64,000 nucleotides of DNA, from the NCBI GenBank assembly GCA_019775845.1, contig JADQAV010000008.1, positions 744,001-808,000 of the forward strand. The letters are read 5' to 3'. The position numbers and the translations under genes are program-made. This document shows positions 54,173-64,000 of this stretch, one piece after another (the first letter of the stretch is position 1; every line of letters begins with the position of its first letter). The stretch comes from Myrmaecium sp. VS I D KN 1. Lineage: Eukaryota > Ascomycota > Dothideomycetes > Valsariales > Valsariaceae. Below the pieces are notes generated by a model. That model was not told the origin of the DNA and searched no databases. It saw only the letters and a program-made list of their open reading frames with translations.

Positions 54173-57100
54173 ATGGCCGAAGCAGCACCCGCCGACGACG
54201 CTGCCCCCTCCCCCGCTCGCGCCCACGAGGCGCATCCCGAACTCGACATCCCCAAGCTCCATGCCCTCCCCTCCGAGCAACAGGACCTCTATACATTGAC
54301 GTTCTCCTCCGACCTCCTCCGCCATGTCTCCGCTCTCTCGAACGAGGATGCCAGCGCGCATCAGATGTACGTGAAGAAGGAGCTGTTCAAACTGCTCACC
54401 CTTCCTTCACCCAACCCGACCCGCATCATACGCCACAATCTGGGCCGAACTTTCGCCCTCATCTTCGAGAAGAGCGACCGCAAACTGCTGTTTGAGAGCG
54501 TCAATGAGCTTATAGGGCTGATAGGGGCAAGTGGGAGAACTGAGAAGGACATCCGGATCAAGCATGCCGCGGCCCATTGCCTAGGTGCTCTCTTTGAGTC
54601 TGCGGGGGATAGCGCCATTTCGCTCGCGCCGGCAGCGAGCGCAGCGCTCCTGAAGCTGTTGAAGCAGGCTGCAAACCATGCTGGATTTCGGGCAACGGTG
54701 TTCAGAAGTCTCGGGCTGGTCTTTAAGGGCATTGGACATGGCGCGGATGAAAGTGCAGCGAAGGATGTCTGGAAGGCATCAAGGGCTGCTGCTGCGAGTG
54801 ATAAGAGCTTGCTGGTTCAGAAAAATGCATGCTTCACTATGGAACAGCTCGTCACGTCGACAGGGTTCTATAATAACAACAACGACTTCGAGAAACTGTG
54901 TACAGCAGTGTGGAAGGCGATCGACTCCTCTTCGGCTACGGTGCGACATGCGGCAGCGGCAGCTCTATCGGCGGCATTGGTCAAGAGTTATGACGACGAC
55001 CCGATGTCCAACAAGGAACCGGTTCCGAAGCTGAAAAAGCCCAAGAGGCGCCAGACAGCTTTACAGGATGAGGGCGACGAGGCAGATCTTCCGGAGCGAA
55101 GCGGCTCGCCCGTCCCGACGAAGCCTGTTACCCAACTGGCATTCGGCCTCCAAGATATGTTGAAACAACTCTCTGCGCATTACTGTCGGTCAGGGACGAG
55201 CAACAGGACCAGAGCAGGGATCGCCGTCTGCTATATCAAAGTGATAAAAGCTTTGCCTGCAAGCATTGTGGAGTCAAAGTACGGCGATATTGCGACTCAC
55301 CTGTTCAATGATCTCCTGAGTCACTCTGTGATCACTTCGAACCGATACCGCCTCCTCATTACAAGGAAGTTTGTTCGTATTATCTTGGAGACTGCTATCG
55401 GTAGACAGGTCCTAGGAGAAAGTGGACAGCTGAACGCCACAAAGTTCCTCGTCAATGACATCCTCAAGGACTATCCTCAGGCGCTCAAAGAGAGACCAGA
55501 ACCATCCAAGCAGGCCTTGGTTGGGGCTCTCAGCGCACTTACGTCTCTGTTCAAGAACCTCGGCTCGGCTACGCAGTCGATTGCAGAGACCTGCAGGGAG
55601 GGATTGCTCCAGGTCCTTCAGCATCCAAGTTATACCGTGCAGATATATGCGTCCTCAGCTTTGCGTGCTTTCACGTTGGCTTGTCCGCAACAGCTCCTGC
55701 CCTGTGTAACGATCTGCATGAACAGTGTCAATAGGGAGCTCAGTCTGTTGGCCGGACCTCGTCAGTCTCCGAGGAGATGCGTCGGCTTTGCAAACGGCTT
55801 GTCGGCGGTGCTGAGCACGTCTCCGCTCCAGCCTTTGTATGGGTCCGTCGATGTCAACTCTCGTGTCCTTTCGCAAGCTACCGGTCTTCTCAAGTCCAGT
55901 GGAAGTTCCGATCTGAGGATCTCAAGCACTCAAATCCAGGTGGCTTGGATCCTCATCGGAGGCCTTATGACTTTAGGCCCGAACTTTGTGAAGATCCATT
56001 TGTCACAGCTCTTGTTGCTGTGGAAAAATGCACTTCCAAAACCTCTGAATAAGGACAATATGGTTTCAAGAAACCTTCTGGAGCTTAGTTTTCTAGCGCA
56101 CGTCCGAGAATGTGCGCTTGGTTCCATTCTGACGTTTCTTGAGTTCAACGAGAGATTATTGACCCTCGATGTCACCAAGCGGCTGGCTGCTATGCTTCAG
56201 AATACTACTTCATTCCTAAACAGCCTTCCCACGAAGAAGACGACTGATGATATCACCCAGCGATTGTCGCCAGCTCTCCAGCTGCAGGATTTCGACCTAA
56301 TGGTCCGTCGGCGAGTGCTTCAATGTTATACCAGGCTCCTGAACTCAAGCCCCACTGGGAGCGGAGAGGTTTTGCAGCAGACCAATCTCCTCCCTTTCAC
56401 GGTTGCCTGTTTCGCTGATCCCGACAACTATACCCCAAGCTCCCTTAGCACGTCAATCGCCAGTTCCGCCGGCGCATTCGAAAGTATTTGGGACGTGGGA
56501 GACAATTACGGCTTTGGCGTCACCGGTTTAGTCAACGGGTTCGACGTAACGCCTGTGCCCGGCGAGCATGAGACCAGCTCGCGACGGCACTGGATCTCCA
56601 AAACTGGACCCACGGCATCAGTGGATCAGACGCTGCTCTCACCAATCTGCGGTGCTCGCGAACACGACTCTATCACATTGTATGTTACGGCGACGGATCC
56701 GTCACGAGAGTACTCCTATCCTGCGTCGACCGAGGTCGTTAACGCCGCGATCCACCTCTTCGCCATCTCTTTGCCCCTTCAGACACCCAAGGTGCAGGAA
56801 AGCATCCTTGAGCAACTGTCGTCTTTTCTCTCTTCAAACTCGCTGCAGAGGGATCCTTCCCGCAAGGCGGCTATGGTAGTCAACGTCAGCATAGCCTTGC
56901 TTGACGCCTTGAAGGTCACGCTCAAGGAAACCCAGTCGGCAGCAGGAGACCTGAAGGGCCCAGCCGTGGAAAAGGTGATGCAGGATCTTCTCCGCTCCTT
57001 CATTGTTAGCCCCGATCCGTATGTCCGGCATGTTGCCTCCGAAGCTCTTGGCCGTCTTTGCCGTAGTTCTGGTAATAACTTCACCACAAGTGAAGTCAAT

Positions 57101-60100
57101 TATCTCATGGACCAGATTGTTTCTAACAGGGAACCGAACGTACGGGCTGGGTGTGCCCTTGCTCTGGGCTGTATCCACGCGCAGCTAGGTGGCATGGCTG
57201 CAGGCTACCATCTGAAGAACATTTTAGGCATCCTCATGTCTCTCGGAAACGATCCTCATCCCACCGTGCATTTCTGGGCCCTAGAAAGCTTGTCGAAGGT
57301 AGCGGATTCCGCTGGCTTGACTTATTCTTCCTATGTAACCAGCACCTTGGGGATGCTCGCCCAACTCTATGTTTCGGAAACACACCATGAGGAATGCGCG
57401 TCCTTGGCTTCTTCCAACCTCGAAGTGGATACTCCTTCCATCGCCGTTATTGCCAGGTGTACCGACAGTACCATCAACGTCCTGGGTCCTGACTTGCAAG
57501 ATATGGCTAAAGTACGCGACATGATCACGACACTCATCAACCGATTCCAGGATGAGAGCGAGGAGCTCATACTGATCGAAAGCCTTCGTTGCATGGAACA
57601 CCTGTCGTTATATGCATCCGGACATATGGACTTCGCTTTGTACGTTCGACGCCTACAGCGCGACCTCCAGTCGAGTTCGGTCCAGATACGTGATATGGCT
57701 ATTGACGGCCTTCACAACTTGATGAGGAAGAATGCGGAAGAGGTGATCCGAACGGCCGAACCTGGCTTAGAGGACCAGCTCTGGCAAGTTTTTAACGATG
57801 TGCCAGAGCACGAAGTTATTCGTAATATTATCAATAACTGGCTAGGACAGACGAGTCTCTCTAAAACGGGTCAGTGGGTACAGCGATGCCATCTCATCTT
57901 ATCCAGGGCAACCCGCCGGACGGGTCAAGCCGCTCCCAAGACGGAGGCGAAACAGGCAGGCGGCCCCGATCTTCAGGATGAAGAGGTCGCCGGGTTTGCA
58001 GCCTCTGCCGGTCAAGGTAACGAGGATGGTGCCGCAGTAAGCGGGTCCTCCCAGGAGTTGCTGCGCTGGCAAGTCCGCACCTTTGCAATGGATTGCCTCA
58101 GCAAGCTTCTTGCCGTGGTTGGGAAGGAGGCCGCCCTCAGGGAGGATTCGCCGTCCGTGCTGGCGATGCAACAGAAGATTGCGGATGTTGTCCGTATTGC
58201 CTTCTCCGCGTCCACCGCGGGTGTTATCCAACTGAGGATCAGAGGACTGAAGATCATTGATCAAGTTCTCAAGGTATGGCCCCCGGATTCCACGTAACGC
58301 GTTTCAATAACTGACTTAGGAACTGTAGATCTTCGGAAAAACTCCCGATCCCGAATTCCCAGAGGCATCCCTTCTTGAGCAATACCAAGCGCAAATTGGC
58401 TCTGCTCTCACTCCGGCGTTTGCAGCAGACTCTTCACCTGAGTTGGCGGCTGAGGCAGTGAACATCTGCGCCACGTTTATTGCTACCGGTATTGTTACCG
58501 ACGTCGACCGCATGGGTAGGATTCTGAAGCTTTTGGTGTCATCCTTGGAAAACTTCTCCAATGATACGGAGACGGCATCTATCGGTGACCTCAAGGGTCT
58601 CAGTTCGAATGCTCAAGTTATGGTGAAGATGGCAGTCTTCTCAGCTTGGGCCGAGCTCCAGATCGCCAGCGCCGAACAGAAGTATCTTGTTGACGTTCTT
58701 CGACCACACCTGGCTAAGCTGACGCCATTGTGGCTTGCTTCCCTGAGAGAGTATGCCCGCCTAAGATTCGAACCAGATATCTCGACGAACGCAGGTCCTG
58801 CTTCGCTATCCGGGAATCTGGATACTATCTACGCCGCTCTGAATCGGGAGACGCTACTAAAGTTCTATCAAGACTCCTGGCTTAACCTTGTCGATGCTAT
58901 TGCCAGTTTGATTGACGAGGATAGCGAATTCGTCTTCGATGCGTTAGACGGTAAGACAGAACTCGATGAACCTACCGGATCCACGGACAAAGCGCCGAAT
59001 GATATCAACTACCGCGACGAACCCGTAGCCTTCTTCTTCGTGCTTTTTGGACTTGCCTTCGAGGCACTTGTTTCTAGGACTGGGGACTCGCAAGCCTCGA
59101 AGGAGCAGACCTTGGAGATTCTGCAGGCGCTAAAGAAGATTCTTCGACCCAGTGTTTCCGGCCATGCGATTTACCAGGAAGTCGTTTTCTCCGAGACCAT
59201 GGACCTACTGGATCGCTTGGTCCTTACGGAGGGCCTCGCTGTTCAGTCAGTCATCGTGGAAATTGCGCGGAACCTGTGTCTTGGGCATCCGTCGGCGAGA
59301 AGCTCTGAAGACTCCACTGAGGAGGATAGACTATCCGATGACCTCGAACAGCTCTTTGAGCTCACAAGAATCATGGTGCTTGTTCTCGCGGGTTTGGTTC
59401 CCAACTTGACGGACAACACGTCACAAGGTTTGTCGCATGAACACACAAACGGCGAAGATAAAGTACTGACATACTCCGAAGTTTCAGCCCGCCATGAGCT
59501 CACCGATGAAGCTGTGACCTTACTTTCATTAGCTCTATCGTCCCTGACTGAAGTAGCCGCCGTGTTCCCGTCAATCATCAAGACCGACCTTCATGCGTGC
59601 ATCTTACATATATTCATCACAATATTTGCAACGGGCACATGTCAGTCCACGGTGGTCCCGCAGGCGCTGCCTGTGTTTAGGCGCTTCATCGGTGGGATCG
59701 CTCGCCCCACGCCATCTATCGAAACTTCGACGCAACTCAGGGCCACCGTCGTGCGTCTCCTTGCCATCCTCAAGCATGCGCAGAAGCGCGAGTTCGACGC
59801 CGCGCTCGTTTGCGAGAAGAACACCATCATGGCGCTCACGATTATGTTCTCGACCGCCGGTCCAGCCTTCACACCGGCCGACCCGCTGCTGCCTCGCTTC
59901 ACTGAAGACCTGGCAGACTGTCTCAGCAACCGCATGACCAGCAAAGTGGCTGCGAGCTGCTGTCGAAGCCTCCTCCTCTTGCCAGCCAAAGGACCTGCAG
60001 ATAATGCCTTAGCCGCGCATCTGCTTCCCCGCCTCCTAAACTTCCTCGCAAACCCCGAGGACGTCGAAGGCCTAGACGAAAGCCGCACGCTAATCGCACA

Positions 60101-60428
60101 CACCCTGACGTCTTGGTTGGGCACGTTAACGCCGCAGGAAGCCGGCATCGCCATGGCCCTGATCATCCCGGCGTTGTTGACACGCGCGAGCAAGGAAGGC
60201 CAGAACACCTGGGGCGAGACGAGCACGAGGTTGCTGGAGTGCGCCGGCGTCGACCAGACCGCCTTCCGGGAAGTCGTCGCACGGCTCGACGCGACGCAGA
60301 AGGCGTTGATGGAAGGGGTGGTGAAAGCGGGTGGCGCGGCGGCCGCGGCGGCGGAGAAACGGCGGAACGTGGCCATTAAGGAGCAAGGCGGGGGGGAGCC
60401 GAGCATAGCGTTGAAGATGGATTTCTGA
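54173..60428 (+). CDS. LAA1: HEAT-repeat AP-1 accessory protein Laa1 (HEATR5 family)
   Basis: Exons 54173-58273 and 58329-60428 encode 2066 residues, close to yeast Laa1. Nearly the whole protein is helical HEAT-type repeat. Recognisable parts are the N-terminal RLIKHAAAHCLGALFES-like helix pair (IRIKHAAAHCLGALFES), VRHVASEALGRLCRSSGNNF, NVRAGCALALGCIHAQLGGM and the following HLKNILGILMSLGNDPHPTV, a block well kept in HEATR5 proteins. Laa1 helps clathrin adaptor AP-1 bind the trans-Golgi and endosomes. The C-terminus is basic and Ala/Gly-rich (AAAAAEKRRN). The intron is 55 nt, phase 0, joining LK to IFGKTPDPEF. Confidence 0.88.
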
Positions 60429-60965
60429 GCGTTTCGCAAACATCGATTTTGTACCCTGTGGGTTCTATGTGCGACGCTTCACGCATGGCAATTATTTTTT
60501 CTTCTCGTTTCTTTAGTCAATGTATCATGACAATCCATAGATTTCCCATGTCGCTAGAGAACAGCTTGTACGGAATCGAAAATATATCAGGCATTATTCG
60601 TATAAGTACAATCACTCTCTCGGTCTGGAAAGCATCCCGAATAAAGTAACGAGAAGCTCGGGATTAGCGTCTCATATTGTTCATTCGACAAAACGACATG
60701 ATACGGTCCCCCGTCCTGGTTCGATGAGAAGCGCCCACATCGGGGCGAAAGGGGTTCAAGCCGAGGGAAGGAAAGCAAGAATTCAAATGCAGATTGATTA
60801 TTTGGCTCTGATCTGACAGTAAAGGACTTAACAAATATGTACACGTCTATGAAGTCTATTCTACACCATTCCCAGGATTTTCTTATATCCTACATGATCA
60901 TAACGACAATGAGTCGCCACAAATAAAAAAAAGGACGATCTTAAATGTGTGGTTCTGCCAAAAGC
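60429..60965. other. Convergent intergenic region, 3'UTRs only
   Basis: Between LAA1 and GPI13 stop codons. No recognisable feature. Confidence 0.6.
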
Positions 60966-63900
60966 TCAAAAGACCCACCCGAACACTTCTCCGGCACTCA
61001 GGAAACTCCACCGCGTGCCGCCCAAAGCGATGAAGATACCAGCGAGGTCGACGATCAGGAGGGCGGCGGCGCCGGTCATGAAGCGGGGACTGAAGATACG
61101 GTAGAGCATGAGGTGGCGGCGCAGCCAGCCGGCCCACATCGTAGTGGACGCGTTGAGGACGGCGTAGAAGAGGAGGTGGGTGGCGGTCGCGCGGGCCACG
61201 TCGCCGAGCAGACCGGTCTTCTTGGGCTTCTGCTTCCACAGCACGAGGGCGGGCACGGCGACGGCGCAGAGGATCTGCGCGGCGAACGTGTTCAGCACGA
61301 CCAGCAGCGGCGACCAGGGGTACCGGATGGTCTTGAGCGGGATGAAGGCGGACTCCCACTGGATGGTGGACAGGGCGGCCTGGTGACCCGTTTTGAAGAA
61401 GTAAAATGAGCCGAGGAGGGCGAGGACAACAGGTCCCACCGAAGTATCGGAGAGGCTGTTGATGTCGACCAGCTCTAACAGGGACATGATCTGCCAGGCC
61501 AACAAGCCTAACGCACCACCACCCATCGGCTTCTGTACTAGGATGGCTGCAAGGAGCCACATCGTAAAAAGGAGGAAGTAGCGAGAACCGTGGACGTTAT
61601 GATAACCAAGAATGGTGATGGAGGATGGAGCTCCGCTTCCAGAAGGCTTCTGCTGCGGCCCCGTACCGGCTCGAGCATTCGATGGCGCGCCGGTCTCGAT
61701 GCTGAGGAGAGGTGGGGACCAAGCAAAGATGGAGTAACCAGCGGCGAGAGCGATGCCAAATACAAGCTGGGCAACAATCACCCGCACATCCTTGAGCCAG
61801 GGCTTGTCCGGCCCGAGCCACTCGCCATCATCGGCAGCATCCATGGTCCAGTATACTGCTGAGAGTATCAAGCCGATACGGAAAGCAAAACCGATCCAGA
61901 GGGGAGCAGAGCCACGGTAGGATAACGTTCCGTTGTAATAAGAGCGAATGACGTTTGGAAGCAGGAATGCCAAAATGAAGGGGATGGTCAGTTGCCAAAC
62001 GGCAGAAGTCGACGACGTCGCCGAAGCGTAGTACGTCGACTTGCAAAAAGGCATCTGCTCTTCCCGACACAACCGCGAAAGCGAAGCCACTCGGGACAGC
62101 AGAAGGAAAACGACAGCATGGTAGCAACCCAGCGCCCTGTCGCTGGCCTTTTGCTGGCGCAAGGAGCTAACAAGCAACATCAGACCAAAGGTTGCGATGA
62201 AAAACAGCAGAATCTCATCTTCCCAGATAGTGAACGAGTTCGAGGCAAAGCCGATGGAGAGGAGCAGCGTCAAGATGGTGGTAGTCCAACCCCATACAGT
62301 GTCCGGAAACGGACTTTGTAGCCGGTTGCGTATGCACCAGAAAGCGCTGGCAATGCCCATATCACTGCCCACCACGGTGAGAAGGACGATAGTATGCATG
62401 GCAGGGAGGGACTTGATGGTGGTCCCCAAAACAAGGCCCACAACGGCGCCCACCACAGTGCCAGCACCACCGCGAAGCAGTAAAACAGGCGTGACCTCCG
62501 TGACGTCCCCTTGAATAGCACGCGCATAGATGCCCAGGACCAGCAAGGCACCTAAGAGCATTCCGACACCATTAACCATGCTCGGGATATCGAAACGAGC
62601 CCACAGAGCCTTGCAAGTATTCAAGTTTTCTCTCTGATACTCGAGGAATGCCATGCCCACACTCAGCCATTGCTTAGACGAAGGGTTTGGCATCGCATTA
62701 ACTTCGCTCCACGAGGCACTCGCAGAATCCCAGAGAGCTCTTAACGGAGAATTGACATCATCGCCGAGACCCCTAGCCTTCGCATACTCCAGTTGGTATC
62801 GGTGGATCTGTGATGCTGCCAGACGGTTGACTGTTGCAAAAGCCTCTAGATCGGTCCCGTCACTTCCGATGAAGGCTTCCTCGATGGGCGTTCCTAGGTT
62901 ATTGAAGGGAATCGGCATCCCCAACAAGAGGGACAAGGTGGGAACGAGGTCGATTTGAGCAACTGGTCTTTCCTTAGCATGGGCAGGTGGTACTTGGTGC
63001 ATCGGTGAACTCCTGCCGAACACCCCCTTCTTGGAGTACATCCACAAGGCCGCCTGAATTTCGTCGTCAGACTCTCCGCCGTGGTCGCCTTTGGCGTCCA
63101 TCCCGTGATCGCCCATCACAACCAGGAGAGTTTCGTCATCCAGCGACTCGGTAATCTTGCGAATGACATCGTCCATCTGCCGAAGCTTAGCGGCCATGGC
63201 GGGATGGTCGGGCCCATAGCGATGTCCTGCATGATCCACGCCGAGGTAATGGCCAAATATGACGTCCCATTTCGTCGCATTCGCAGGATCCAGAAGCGGG
63301 AAGAGGTGCTCCGTAACTCCATTATCCACGGTATGCAAGTCCCAGACGTTGAAGGAGTCGTACGCCCTCGTCAGGTTGGGCTCGAAGTGGCCGGGAAAGA
63401 GCGCATGCCATGTATCGTCGCCGAGATGCACAACCCTCTTGCTCGCATTCCGTAGCTGTGCCACGAGATTGTCTTCCTCTATGGCCGTCCCGGCGAAATT
63501 GGATCCCGCGTCGATGAATGTAGGCAGGGTTCCAGTCGTCAGGCCCTTCAACCGTTGGAGTGTGGTCGTAGGAGGATCTGCGATGAAAGGACGGAGGAAA
63601 GCATTGTGGGGATACCGAGAAGCCGTCTCATAGAGAAAAGGGACCGAGTTGTGGAAGTAGTGCGGTGCCTCCGTGCTGGTCTCCGTGCTGGTCTCCGGGA
63701 GGAACGGAACCGTGAAATCGTAGCGGAGAGCATCGACGATGATCACCACGGCCTTCTCGAACGTCTTCGGGTACCAACAGCCGTCCTGTGCGGATCCCGA
63801 ATCGTAGCGCGGGGAGAGGGAGGCCGGCGGCACGGCACAGTCGGACTTGTGGTCGAGTACGAGGCGCGTGAGGAGGAAGCCGCTGGTGAAAAGGTAGATA

Positions 63901-64000
63901 CCCAGCAGATGCAATAGCCTTCACCGAAACCGTCAGCCGCGATGAACCTGCAAAGGGCACTCATACATGAAGCGACTCACAACATCCAGCAGAAGAACGC
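60966..64000 (-). CDS. GPI13: GPI ethanolamine phosphate transferase 3 (Gpi13/PIG-O), 5' end outside window
   Basis: The main exon is 60966-63918, preceded by a partial exon from 63981 to the window edge; at least 990 residues are visible. An N-terminal membrane helix (AFFCWMLLLHLLGIYLFTSGF) is completed by the splice. The luminal domain has the alkaline-phosphatase fold: VVIIVDALRYDF with the metal-binding Asp, PPTTTLQRLKGLTTG with the likely Thr nucleophile, YLGVDHAGHRYGP, and VMGDHGMDAKGDHGGESDDE. Some 12-14 hydrophobic helices follow to the C-terminus. Gpi13 adds ethanolamine phosphate to the third mannose of the GPI precursor in the ER, the bridge to anchored proteins. The intron ends in AAG. 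Confidence 0.93.

Noticed and set aside
1-64000. tRNA or other structured RNA genes
   Set aside because: I looked for A/B-box-like and TPsiC-like strings on both strands and found no cloverleaf I could defend by eye; a tRNAscan run would settle it.

Overview
The window is a gene-dense stretch of a filamentous ascomycete (Pezizomycotina) nuclear genome. Evidence: short spliceosomal introns (mostly 49-90 nt, GTAAGT-like donors, CTAAC/CTGAC branch sites), pyrimidine-rich leaders before several start codons, and fungal genes such as KOG1, a Tea1/KelA polarity protein, AIM11, SPC19, RSM22, LAA1 and GPI13. The species cannot be fixed from the sequence alone. I support 26 protein genes, two cut by the window ends. 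Most exon joins were worked out by hand from splice sites and reading frame, so several genes are longer than any single open reading frame. No rRNA, tRNA, transposon, CRISPR array or biosynthetic gene cluster was seen.

Layout. 0-10 kb: partial hydantoinase/oxoprolinase gene (-), mitochondrial HAD hydrolase (+), a large unrecognised gene (+) with a spliced uORF-bearing leader, an F-box protein (+). 10-31 kb: RRP40 exosome subunit (-), SSZ1 ribosome-associated Hsp70 (+), Tea1/KelA kelch protein (-) divergent from KOG1/raptor (+), aspartyl-tRNA synthetase (+), a Gemin2-like protein (+), RSM22 (-). 31-44 kb: casein kinase 1 (-), the tiny four-exon ATP18 (-) divergent from SPC19 (+), a Ser/Thr-rich secreted protein (-) with a minisatellite in its intron, AIM11 (+), molybdopterin synthase large subunit (-), an RRM/zinc-finger/G-patch RNA-binding protein (-). 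44-64 kb: a Baeyer-Villiger-type monooxygenase (+), CDC123 (-), CWC21 (+), peroxisomal enoyl-CoA isomerase (-), PET100 (+), TACO1/YebC (-), LAA1 (+), and GPI13 (-, cut at the right end).

The content is overwhelmingly housekeeping: growth control (KOG1, CK1), polarity (Tea1), translation and ribosome function (DPS1, SSZ1, CDC123, RSM22, TACO1), RNA processing (RRP40, CWC21, G-patch protein, Gemin2-like) and mitochondria (HAD hydrolase, RSM22, ATP18, AIM11, PET100, TACO1). Accessory-looking pieces are the orphan monooxygenase beside an AT-rich gap, the secreted protein and the 684-residue unknown. I found no convincing new multi-gene system. The best second-look items are single-gene features: a previously hidden last exon of CK1, a perfect 10-copy minisatellite inside an intron, a duplicated splice donor in KOG1, uORFs in the leader of the unknown gene, and frequent AAG 3' splice sites.
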